From NCBI GenBank assembly GCA_963662155.1, contig OY759274.1, positions 46,919,565 through 46,983,564 of the forward strand: DNA of 64,000 bases. Direction: 5' to 3'. Position numbers and translations under genes: made by a program. Positions 51,346 to 63,810 of this stretch are shown piece by piece. A model generated the notes under the pieces. It was given only the letters and a program-made list of their open reading frames with translations, was not told the origin of the DNA and made no database searches. Position 1 is the first letter of the stretch, and each line of letters starts with the position of its first letter. Source of the stretch: Lamellibrachia columna. Lineage: Eukaryota; Annelida; Polychaeta; Sabellida; Siboglinidae.

Positions 51346-54300
51346 AGTCGACAACTACTATTAATGTCAACTAGTTCGTCTAGCGTCTACTCGTCAACGA
51401 CTATTAATGTCAACTAGTTCGTCTTGCGTCTACTCGACAACTACTATTAATGTCAATTAGTTCGTCTAGCGTCTATTCGACAACGACTGTTAATGTCAAC
51501 TAGTTCGTCTAGCGGCTACTCGACAATGACTGTTAATGTCAACTAGTTCGTTTAGCGGCTACTCGATAACGACTGTTAATGTCAACTAGTTCGTCTAGCG
51601 GCTACTCGACAATGACTGTTAATGTCAACTAGTTTGTCTAGCGGCTACACGAAAACGACTGTTAATGCAAACTAGTTCGTCTAGCGTCTATTCGACAACG
51701 ACTATTAATGTCAACTACTTCGTCTAACGACTACTCGACAACGACTATTAATATCAACTAGTTTGTCTAGCGGCTACTTGTCAATGACTATTAATGTCAA
51801 ATAGTTCGTCTAGAGTTTACTCGACAACGACTATTAATGTCAACTAGTTCGTCTAGCGTCTACTCGACAACGACTATTAATGTCGACTAATTCGTCTAGC
51901 GTCTACTCGACAACGACTATTAATATCAACTAGTTCGTCCAGCGTCTACTCGACAACTAGTATTAATGTCAACTAGTTCGTCTAGAATCTACTCGTCAAC
52001 GACTATTAATGTCAACTATTTCGTCTAGCCTCTACTCGACAACGACTATTAATATGAACTAGTTCGTCTAGCGTCTATTCGACAACGACTATTAATGTCA
52101 ACTAGTTCGTCTAGCGGCTACTTGTCAATGACTATTAATGTCAACTGGTTCATCTAGCGTTTACACGACAACGACTATTAATGTCACCTAGTTTGTCTAG
52201 CGTCTACTCGACAACGATTATTAACGTCAACTAGTTCGTCTAGCGTCTACTCGACAACGACTATTAATGTCAACTAGTTCGTCTAGCGTCTACTCGACAA
52301 CGACTATTAATGTCAACTAGTTCGTCTATCCTCTACTCGACAACTACTATTAATGTCAACTAGTTCGTCTCGCGTCTACTCGACAACGGCTATTAATGTC
52401 AACTAGTTCGTGTAGTGTCTACTCGACAACGACTATTAATGTCAAATAGTTCGTCTAGCTTCTACTCGACAACGACTATTAATGTCAACTAGTTCGTCAA
52501 GCATCTACTCGACAACGACTATTAATGTCAACTAGTTCATCTAGCATCTACTCGAAAAGGACTATTAATGTCAACTAGTTCGTCTAGCGTCTACTCAACA
52601 ACGACTATTAATATCAACTAGTTCGTCCAGCGTCTACTCGACAACTAGTATTAATGTCAACTAGTTCGTCTAGAATCTACTCGTCAACGACTATTAATGT
52701 CAACTATTTCGTCTAGCCTCTACTCGACAACGACTATTAATATGAACTAGTTCGTCTAGCGTCTATTCGACAACGACTATTAATGTCAACTAGTTCGTCT
52801 AGCGGCTACTTGTCAATGACTATTAATGTCAACTGGTTCATCTAGCGTTTACACGACAACGACTATTAATGTCACCTAGTTCGTCTAGCGTCTACTCGAC
52901 AACGATTATTAACGTCAACTAGTTCGTCTAGCGTCTACTCGACAACGACTATTAATGTCAACTAGTTCGTCTAGCGTCTACTCGACAACGACTATTAATG
53001 TCAACTAATTCGTCTATCCTCTACTCGACAACTACTATTAATGTCAACTAGTTCGTCTCGCGTCTACTCGACAACGGCTATTAATGTCAACTAGTTCGTG
53101 TAGTGTCTACTCGACAACGACTATTAATGTCAAATAGTTCGTCTAGCTTCTACTCGACAACGACTATTAATGTCAACTAGTTCGTCAAGCATCTACTCGA
53201 CAACGACTATTAATGTCAACTAGTTCATCTAGCATCTACTCGAAAACGACTATTAATGTCAACTAGTTCGTCTATCCTCTACTCGACAACTACTATTAAT
53301 GTCAACTAGTTCGTCTCGTGTCTACTCGACAACGACTATTAATGTCAACTAGTTCGTCTCGCGTCCACTCGACAACGACTATTAATGTCAACTAGATCGT
53401 CTAGCGTCTACTCGACTACGACTATTAATATCAACTAGTTCGTCTAGCGTCTACTCCTCAACGACTATTAATGTCAAATTGTTCGTCTCGCGTCTAGTCG
53501 ACAACTACTATTAATGTCAACTAGTTCGTCTAGCGTCTACTCGTCAATGACTATTAATGTAAACTATTTCGTCTTGCGTCTACTCGACAACTACTATTAA
53601 TGTCAATTAGTTCGTCTAGCGTCTATTCGACAACGACTATTAATGTCAACTAGTTCGTCTAGCGTCTACTCGACAACGACTATTAATGTCAACTAGTTCG
53701 TCTAGCGTCTACTCAACAACGACTATTAATGTCAACTAATTCGTCTAGCGTCTACTCGACAACGACTATTAATGTCAACTTGTTCGTCTATCCTCTACTC
53801 GAAAACTACTATTAATGTCAACTAGTTCGTCTCGCGTGTACTCGACAAAGACTATTAATGTCAACTAGTTCGTCTCGCGTCCACTCGACAACGACTATTA
53901 ATGTCAACTAGTTCGTCTAGCGTCTACTCGACAATGACTATTAATATCATCTAGTTCGTGTAGCATCTACTCGACAACGACTATTAATGTCAACTAGTTC
54001 GTCTAGCGTCTACTCTACAACGACTATTAATGTCAACTAGTTCGTCCTGCATCTACTCGACAACTAGTATTAATGTCAACTAGTTCGTCTAGATTCTACT
54101 CGTCAACGACTATTAATGTCAACTATTTCGTCTAGCCTCTACTCGACAACGACTATTAATATGAACTAGTTCGTCTCGCGTCTACTCGACAACGGCTATT
54201 AATGTCAACTAGTTCGTCTCGCGTCCACTCGACAACGACTATTAATGTCAACTAGTTCGTCTAGCGTCTACTCGACAACGACTATTAATGTCAACTAGTT

Positions 54301-55430
54301 CGTGTAGCATCTACTCGACAACGACTATTAATGTCAACTAGTTCGTCTTGCGTCTACTCAACAACGACTATTAATGTCAACTTGTTCGTCTAGTGTCTAC
54401 TCGACAACGACTATTAATGTCAACTAGTTCGACTAGCGTCTACTCGTCAATGACCATTAATGTCAACTAGTTCGTCTAGCGTCTACTCGTCAACGACTAT
54501 TAATGTCAACTAGTTCGTCTAGCCTCTACTCGACAACGACTATTAATGTCATCTAGTTCGTCTAGCGTCTACTCGACAACGATTATTAATATCAACTAGT
54601 TCGTCTAACGGCTACTTGTCAATGACTATTAATATCAACTAGTTCGTCTAGCGTTTACTCGACAACGACTATTAATGTCAACTAGTTCGTCTAGCGTCTA
54701 CTCGACAAAGACTATTAATGTCAACTAGTTCGTCTATCCTCTACCCGACAACTACTATTACTGTCAACTAGTTCGTCTAGCGTCTACTCGACAACGACTA
54801 TTAATGTCAACTAGTTCGTGTAGCATCTACTCGACAACGGCTATTAATGTCAACTAGTTCGTGTAGTGTCTACTCCACAACGACTATTAATGTCAAATAG
54901 TTCGTCTAGCGTCTACTCGACAACGACTATTAATGTCAACTAGTTCGTCTAGAGTGTACTCGACAACGACTATTAATGTCAACTAGTTCGTCTAGCGTCT
55001 ACTCGACAACGACTATTAATGTCAACTAATTCGTCTAGCGTCTACTCGACAACGACTATTAATGTCAACTAGTTCGTCTATCCTCTACTCGACAACTACT
55101 ATTAATGTGAACTAGTTCGTCTCGCGTCAACTCGACAAAGACTATTAATGTCAACTAGATCGTCTCGCGTCTACTCGACAACGACTATTAATGTCAACTA
55201 GTTCGTCTAGCGTCTTCTCGACAATGACTATTAATATCATCTAGTTCGTGTAGCATCTACTCGACAACGACTATTAATGTCAACTAGTTCGTCTAGCGTC
55301 TACTCAACAACGACTATTAATGTCAACTAGTTCGTCCAGCGTCTACTCGACAACTAGTATTAATGTCAACTAGTTCGTCTAGAGTCTACTCGTCAACGAC
55401 TATTAATGTCAACTATTTCGTCTAGCCTCT

Positions 55431-55473
55431 ACTCGACAACGACTATTAATAGTAACTAGTTCGTCTAGCGTCT
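55431..55473 (+). repeat. Monomer with the TAATAGTAAC core variant
   Basis: The normally conserved TAATGTCAAC reads TAATAGTAAC. The change can be read as three substitutions (GTC to AGT) or as a +1/-1 pair that keeps 43 bp. It recurs at 58,374, 61,039, 62,114 and 62,931, always after a GCCTCT monomer and before a GCGTCTATTCG monomer. That is the slot occupied by TAATATGAAC in the left families, so it may derive from that variant. Confidence 0.9.
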
Positions 55474-56548
55474 ATTCGACAACGACTATTAATGTCAACT
55501 AGTTCGTCTAGCGGCTACTTGTCAATGACTATTAATGTCAACTGGTTCGTCTAGCGTTTACACGACAACGACTATTAATGTCACCTAGTTCGTCTAGCGT
55601 CTACTCGACAACGATTATTAACGTCAACTAGTTCGTCTAGCGTCTACTCTACAACGACTATTAATGTCAACTAGTTCGTCTAGCGTCTACTCGACAACGA
55701 CTATTAATGTCAACTAGTTCGTCTATCCTCTACTCGACAACTACTATTAATGTCAACTAGTTCGTCTCGCGTCTACTCGACATTGGCTATTAATGTCAAC
55801 TAGTTCGTCTCGCGTCCACTCGACAACGACTATTAATGTCAACTAGTTCGTCTAGCGTCTACTTGACAACGACTATTAATGTCAACTAGTTCGTGTAGCA
55901 TCTACTCGACAACGACTATTAATATCAACTAGTTCGTCTAGCCTCTACACCACAAAGACTATTAATGTCAACTAGTTCGTCTAGCGTCTACTCGACAACG
56001 ACTATTAATGTCAACTAGTTCGTGTTGCGTCTACTCGACAATGATTATTAATGTCAACTAGTTCGTCTAGCGTCTACTCGACAACGACTATTAATGTCAA
56101 CTAGTTCGTCTATCGTCTACTTAACAACGACTGTTAATGTCAACTAGTTCGTCTAGCGGCCACTCGACAACGACTGTTAATGTCAACTAGTTCGTCTAGC
56201 GGCTACTCGAAAACGACTGTTATTGTCAACTAGTTCGTCTAGCGGCTACTCGACAACGACTGTTAATGTCAACTAGTTTGTCTAGCGGCTACTCGACAAC
56301 GACTGTTAATGCCAACTAGTTCGTCTAGCGTCTATTCGACAACGTCTATTAATGTCAAATACTTCGTCTAGCGTCTACTCGACAACGACTATTAATGTCA
56401 ACTAGTTCGTCTAGCGGCTACTTGTCAATGACTATTAATATCAACTGGTTCGTCTAGCGTTTACACGACAACGACTATTAATGTCAACTAGTTCGTCTAG
56501 CGTCTACTCGACAACGATTATTAACGTCAACTAGTTCGTCTAGCATCT

Positions 56549-59214
56549 ACTCGACAACGACTATTAATGTCAACTAGTTCGTCTTGCGTCTACTCAACAA
56601 CGACTATTAATGTCAACTTGTTCGTCTAGTGTCTACTCGACAACGATTATTAATATCAACTAGTTCGTCTAACGACTACTTGTCAATGACTATTAATATC
56701 AACTAGTTCGTCTAGCGTTTACTCGACAACGACTATTAATGTCAATTAGTTCGTCTAGCGTCTACTCGACAAAGACTATTAATGTCAACTAGATCGTCTA
56801 TCCTCTACTCGACAACTACTATTACTGTCAACTAGTTCGTCTAGCGTCTACTCGACAACGACTATTAATGTCAACTAGTTCGTGTAGCATCTACTCGACA
56901 ACGGCTATTAATGTCAACTAGTTCGTGTAGTGTCTACTCCACAACGACAATTAATGTCAAATAGTTCGTCTAGCGTCTACTCGACAACGACTATTAATGT
57001 CAACTAGTTCGTCTAGCATCTACTCGACAACGACTATTAATGTCAACTAGTTCGTCTATCCTCTACTCGACAACTACTATTAATGTCAACTAGTTCGTCT
57101 CGTGTCTACTCGACAACGACTATTAATGTCAACTAGTTCGTCTCGCGTCCACTCGACAACGACTACTAATGTCAACTAGTTCGTCTAGTCTCTACTCGAC
57201 AAAGACTATTAATGTCAACTAGATCGTCTAGCGTCTACTCGACAACGACTATTAATATCAACTAGTTCGTCTAGCGTCTACTCGACAACGACTATTAATG
57301 CCAACTTGTTCGTCTAGCGTCTACTCGTCAATGACTATTAATGTCAACTAGTTCTTCTCGCGTCTAGTCGACAACTACTATTAATGTCAACTATTTCGTC
57401 TAGCGTCTACTCGTCAACGACTATTAATGTCAACTAGTTCGTCTTGCGTCTACTCGACAACTACTATTAATGTCAATTAGTTCGTCTAGCGTCTATTCGA
57501 CGACGACTGTTAATGTCAATTAGTTCGTCTAGCGGCTACTCGACAATGACTGATAATGTCAACTAGTTCGTCTAGCGGCTACTCGATAACGACTGTTAAT
57601 GTCAACTAGTTCGTCTATCGGCTACTCGACAATGACTGTTAATGTCAACTAGTTTGTCTAGCGGCTACACGACAACGACTGTTAATGCAAACTAGTTCGT
57701 ATAGCGTCTATTCGACAACGACTATTAATGTCAACTACTTCATCTAACGACTACTCGACAACGACTATTAATATCAACTAGTTTGTCTAGCGGCTACTTG
57801 TCAATGACTATTAATGTCAACTAGTTCGTCTAGCGTTTACTCGACAACGACTATTAATGTCAACTAGTTCGTCTAGCGTCTACTCGACAACGACTATTAA
57901 TGTCAACTAGTTTGTCTAGCGTCTACTCGACAACGACTATTAATGTCAACTAATTCGTCTAGCGTCTACTCGACAACGACTATTAATGTCAACTAGTTCG
58001 TCTATCCTCTACTCGACAACTACTATTAATGTGAACTAGTTCGTCTCGCGTCTACTCGACAAAGACTATTAATGTAAACTAGTTCGTCTCGCGTCTACTC
58101 GACAACGACTATTAATGTCAACTAGTTCGTCTAGCGTCTACTCGACAATGATTATTAATATCATCTAGTTCGTGTAGCATCTACTCGACAACGACTATTA
58201 ATGTCAACTAGTTCGTTTAGCGTCTACTCAACAACGACTATTAATGTCAACTAGTTCGTCCAGCGTCTACTCGACAACTAGTATTAATGTCAACTAGTTC
58301 GTCTAGAGTCTACTCGTCAACGACTATTAATGTCAACTATTTCGTCTAGCCTCTACTCGACAACGACTATTAATAGTAACTAGTTCGTCTAGCGTCTATT
58401 CGACAACGACTATTAATGTCAACTAGTTCGTCTAGCGGCTACTTGTCAATGACTATTAATGTCAACTGGTTCGTCTAGCGTTTACACGACAACGACTATT
58501 AATGTCACCTAGTTCGTCTAGCGTCTACTCGACAACGATTATTAACGTCAACTAGTTCGTCTAGCGTCTACTCTACAACGACTATTAATGTCAACTAGTT
58601 CGTCTAGCGTCTACTCGAAAACGACTATTAATGTCAACTAGTTCGTCTAGCCTCTACACCACAAAGACTATTAATGTCAACTAGTTCGTCTAGCGTCTAC
58701 TCGACAATGATTATTAATGTCAACTAGTTCGTCTAGCATCTACTCGACATTGACTATTAATGTCAACTAGTTCGTCTATCGTCTACTCAACAACGACTGT
58801 TAATGTCAACTAGTTCGTCTAGCGGCCACTCGACAACGACTGTTAATGTCAACTAGTTCGTCTAGCGGCTACTCGAAAACGACTGTTATTGTCAACTAGT
58901 TCGTCTAGCGGCTACTCGACAACGACTGTTAATGTCAACTAGTTCATCTAGCGGCTACTCGACAACGACTGTTAATGCCAACTAGTTCGTCTAGCGTCTA
59001 TTCGACAACGACTATTAATGTCAAATACTTCGTTTAGCGTCTACTCGACAACGACTATTAATGTCAACTAGTTCGTCTAGCGGCTACTTGTCAATGACTA
59101 TTAATATCAACTGGTTCGTCTAGCGTTTACACGACAACGACTATTAATGTCAACTAGTTCGTCTAGCGTCTACTCGACAACGATTATTAACGTCAACTAG
59201 TTCGTCTAGCATCT
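56549..59214 (+). repeat. Type D HOR unit, 62 monomers (2,666 bp)
   Basis: The unit is bounded by successive CTTGCGTCTACTCAAC monomers. It contains one A-type ACTGTT module (about 57,500), one TAGTAAC monomer (58,374), one CACCAC monomer (58,650) and one D-type ACTGTT module (about 58,795-58,990) whose third monomer has GTTATTG. The next unit, from 59,215, repeats this order up to about 61.9 kb. Confidence 0.87.
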
Positions 59215-60246
59215 ACTCGACAACGACTATTAATGTCAACTAGTTCGTCTTGCGTCTACTCAACAACGACTATTAATGTCAACTTGTTCGTCTAGTGTCT
59301 ACTCGACAACGATTATTAATATCAACTAGTTCGTCTAACGGCTACTTGTCAATGACTATTAATATCAACTAGTTCGTCTAGCGTTTACTCGACAACGACT
59401 ATTAATGTCAACTAGTTCGTCTAGCGTCTACTCGACAAAGACTATTAATGTCAACTAGTTCGTCTATCCTCTACTCGACAACTACTATTACTGTCAACTA
59501 GTTCGTCTAGCGTCTACTCGACAACGACTATTAATGTCAACTAGTTCGTGTAGCATCTACTCGACAACGGCTATTAATGTCAACTAGTTCGTGTAGTGTC
59601 TACTCCACAACGACTATTAATGTCAAATAGTTCGTCTAGCGTCTACTCGACAACGACTATTAATGTCAACTAGTTCGTCTAGCATCTACTCGACAACGAC
59701 TATTAATGTCAACTAGTTCGTCTATCCTCTACTCGACAACTACTATTAATGTCAACTAGTTCGTCTCGTGTCTACTCGACAACGACTATTAATGTCAACT
59801 AGTTCGTCTCGCGTCCACTCGACAACGACTATTAATGTCAACTAGTTCGTCTAGTCTCTACTCGACAAAGACTATTAATGTCAACTAGATCGTCTAGCGT
59901 CTACTCGACAACGACTATTAATATCAACTAGTTCGTCTAGGGTCTATTCGACAACGACTATTAATGCCAACTAGTTCGTCTAGCGTCTACTCGTCAATGA
60001 CTATTAATGTCAACTAGTTCTTCTCGCGTCTAGTCGACAACTACTATTAATGTCAACTATTTCGTCTAGCGTCTACTCGTCAACGACTATTAATGTCAAC
60101 TAGTTCGTCTTGCGTCTACTCGACAACTACTATTAATGTCAATTAGTTCGTCTAGCGTCTATTCGACGACGACTGTTAATGTCAACTAGTTCGTCTAGCG
60201 GCTACTCGACAATGACTGTTAATGTCAACTAGTTCGTCTAGCGGCT

Positions 60247-60288
60247 ACTCGATAACGACTGTTAATGTCAACTAGTTCGTCTAGGGCT
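60247..60288 (+). repeat. 42-bp monomer with a 1-bp deletion
   Basis: The end of the monomer reads TCTAGGGCTAC where all matching modules have TCTAGCGGCTAC, so one C is missing. This is the fourth and last length variant in the window. It explains why landmark distances across it are one base short (for example TAGTAAC 58,374 to 61,039 = 62 x 43 - 1). Confidence 0.93.
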
Positions 60289-61019
60289 ACTCGACAATGA
60301 CTGTTAATGTCAACTAGTTTGTCTAGCGGCTACACGACAACGACTGTTAATGCAAACTAGTTCGTCTAGCGTCTATTCGACAACGACTATTAATGTCAAC
60401 TACTTCATCTAACGACTACTCGACAACGACTATTAATATCAACTAGTTTGTTTAGCGGCTACTTGTCAATGACTATTAATGTCAACTAGTTCGTCTAGCG
60501 TTTACTCGACAACGACTATTAATGTCAACTAGTTCGTCTAGCGTCTACTCGACAACGACTATTAATGTCAACTAGTTCGTCTAGCGTCTACTCGACAACG
60601 ACTATTAATGTCAACTAATTCGTGTAGCGTCTACTCGACAACGACTATTAATGTCAACTAGTTCGTCTATCCTCTACTCGACAACTACTATTAATGTGAA
60701 CTAGTTCGTCTCGCGTCTACTCGACAAAGACTATTAATGTCAACTAGTTCGTCTCGCGTCTACTCGACAACGACTATTAATGTCAACTAGTTCGTCTAGC
60801 GTCTACTCGACAATGATTATTAATATCATCTAGTTCGTGTAGCATCTACTCGACAACGACTATTAATGTCAACTAGTTCGTCTAGCGTCTACTCAACAAC
60901 GACTATTAATGTCAACTAGTTCGTCCAGCGTCTACTCGACAACTATTATTAATGTCAACTAGTTCGTCTAGAGTCTACTCGTCAACGACTATTAATGTCA
61001 ACTATTTCGTCTAGCCTCT

Positions 61020-63810
61020 ACTCGACAACGACTATTAATAGTAACTAGTTCGTCTAGCGTCTATTCGACAACGACTATTAATGTCAACTAGTTCGTCTAG
61101 CGGCTACTTGTCAATGACTATTAATATCAACTGGTTCGTCTAGCGTTTACACGACAACGACTATTAATGTCACCTAGTTCGTCTAGCGTCTACTCGACAA
61201 CGATTATTAACGTCAACTAGTTCGTCTAGCGTCTACTCTACAACGACTATTAATGTCAACTAGTTCGTCTAGCGTCTACTCGACAACGACTATTAATGTC
61301 AACTAGTTCGTCTAGCCTCTACACCACAAAGACTATTAATGTCAACTAGTTCGTCTAGCGTCTACTCGACAACGACTATTAATGTCAACTAGTTCGTGTT
61401 GCGTCTACTCGACAATGATTATTAATGTCAACTAGTTCGTCTAGCGTCTACTCGACAACGACTATTAATGTCAACTAGTTCGTCTATCGTCTACTCAACA
61501 ACGACTGTTAATGTCAACTAGTTCGTCTAGCGGCCACTCGACAACGACTGTTAATGTCAACTAGTTCGTCTAGCGGCTACTCGAAAACGACTGTTATTGT
61601 CAACTAGTTCGTCTAGCGGCTACTCGACAACGACTGTTAATGTCAACTAGTTCGTCTAGCGGCTACTCGACAACGACTGTTAATGCCAACTAGTTCGTCT
61701 AGCGTCTATTCGACAACGACTATTAATGTCAAATACTTCGTTTAGCGTCTACTCGACAACGACTATTAATGTCAACTAGTTCGTCTAGCGGCTACTTGTC
61801 AATGACTATTAATATCAACTGGTTCGTCTAGCGTTTACACGACAACGACTATTAATGTCAACTAGTTCGTCTAGCGTCTACTCGACAACGATTATTAACG
61901 TCAACTAGTTCGTCTAGCATCTACTCGACAACGACTATTAATGTCAACTAGTTCGTCTAGCGTCTACTCAACAACGACTATTAATGTCAACTAGTTCGTC
62001 CAGCGTCTACTCGACAACTAGTATTAATGTCAACTAGTTCGTCTAGAGTCTACTCGTCAACGACTATTAATGTCAACTATTTCGTCTAGCCTCTACTCGA
62101 CAACGACTATTAATAGTAACTAGTTCGTCTAGCGTCTATTCGACAACGACTATTAATGTCAACTAGTTCGTCTAGCGGCTACTTTTCAATGACTATTAAT
62201 GTCAACTGGTTCGTCTAGCGTTTACACGACAACGACTATTAATGTCACCTAGTTCGTCTAGCGTCTACTCGACAACGATTATTAACGTCAACTAGTTCGT
62301 CTAGCGTCTACTCTACAACGACTATTAATGTCAACTAGTTCGTGTTGCGTCTACTCGACAATGATTATTAATGTCAACTAGTTCGTCTAGCGTCTACTCG
62401 ACAACGACTATTAAAGTCAACTAGTTCGTCTATCGTCTACTCAACAACGACTGTTAATGTCAACTAGTTCGTCTAGCGTCTACTCGACAACGACTATTAA
62501 TGTCAACTAATTCGTCTAGCGTCTACTCGACAAAGACTATTAATGTCAACTAGTTCGTCTATCCTCTACTCGACAACTACTATTAATGTGAACTAGTTCG
62601 TCTCGCGTCTACTCGACAAAGACTATTAATGTCAACTAGTTCGTCTCGCGTCTACTCGACAACGACTATTAATGTCAACTAGTTCGTCTAGCGTCTACTC
62701 GACAATGATTATTAATATCATCTAGTTCGTGTAGCATCTACTCGACAACGACTATTAATGTCAACTAGTTCGTCTAGCGTCTACTCAACAACGACTATTA
62801 ATGTCAACTAGTTCGTCCAGCGTCTACTCGACAACTAGTATTAATGTCAACTAGTTCGTCTAGAGTCTACTCGTCAACGACTATTAATGTCAACTATTTC
62901 GTCTAGCCTCTACTCGACAACGACTATTAATAGTAACTAGTTCGTCTAGCGTCTATTCGACAACGACTATTAATGTCAACTAGTTCGTCTAGCGGCTACT
63001 TGTCAATGACTATTAATGTCAACTGGTTCGTCTAGCGTTTACACGACAACGACTATTAATGTCACCTAGTTCGTCTAGCGTCTACTCGACAACGATTATT
63101 AACGTCAACTAGTTCGTCTAGCGTCTACTCTACAACGACTATTAATGTCAACTAGTTCGTCTAGCGTCTACTCGACAACGACTATTAATGTCAACTAGTT
63201 CGTCTAGCCTCTACACCACAAAGACTATTAATGTCAACTAGTTCGTCTAGCGTCTACTCGACAACGACTATTAATGTCAACTAGTTCGTGTTGCGTCTAC
63301 TCGACAATGATTATTAATGTCAACTAGTTCGTCTAGCGTCTACTCGACAACGACTATTAATGTCAACTAGTTCGTCTATCGTCTACTCAACAACGACTGT
63401 TAATGTCAACTAGTTCGTCTAGCGGCCACTCGACAACGACTGTTAATGTCAACTAGTTCGTCTAGCGGCTACTCGAAAACGACTGTTATTGTCAACTAGT
63501 TCGTCTAGCGGCTACTCGACAACGACTGTTAATGTCAACTAGTTCGTCTAGCGGCTACTCGACAACGACTGTTAATGCCAACTAGTTCGTCTAGCGTCTA
63601 TTCGACAACGACTATTAATGTCAAATACTTCGTTTAGCGTCTACTCGACAACGACTATTAATGTCAACTAGTTCGTCTAGCGGCTACTTGTCAATGACTA
63701 TTAATATCAACTGGTTCGTCTAGCGTTTACACGACAACGACTATTAATGTCAACTAGTTCGTCTAGCATCTACTCGACAACGATTATTAACGTCAACTAG
63801 TTCGTCTAGC
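61020..63810 (+). repeat. 44-monomer tandem duplication at the right end
   Basis: TAGTAAC (61,039 and 62,931), GCCTCTACACCAC (61,315 and 63,207) and GTTATTG (61,593 and 63,485) are each 1,892 bp apart. A third TAGTAAC monomer at 62,114 shows a partial extra copy inserted 25 monomers into the first. The second copy follows the first to about 63,810, after which the CTTGCGTCT monomer resumes the order seen at 59,215. Confidence 0.87.

Larger units (their letters stand above)
50013..54312 (+). repeat. Type A-derived block, 100 monomers, with several deletions
   Basis: It begins with the last head block in the window (CGCCTAG at 50,044). ATGTCTACTAG at 50,375 matches 43,538 at 6,837 bp (159 monomers). 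Two further in-register deletions are visible, at the monomers starting 51,088 and 51,303. The ACTGTT module near 51,470 has CGACAATG in place of TAATCG, unlike most type A units. Beyond 53.3 kb it follows the order of the 3.2-kb block with some differences (CGACTACGAC near 53,411). Confidence 0.82.
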
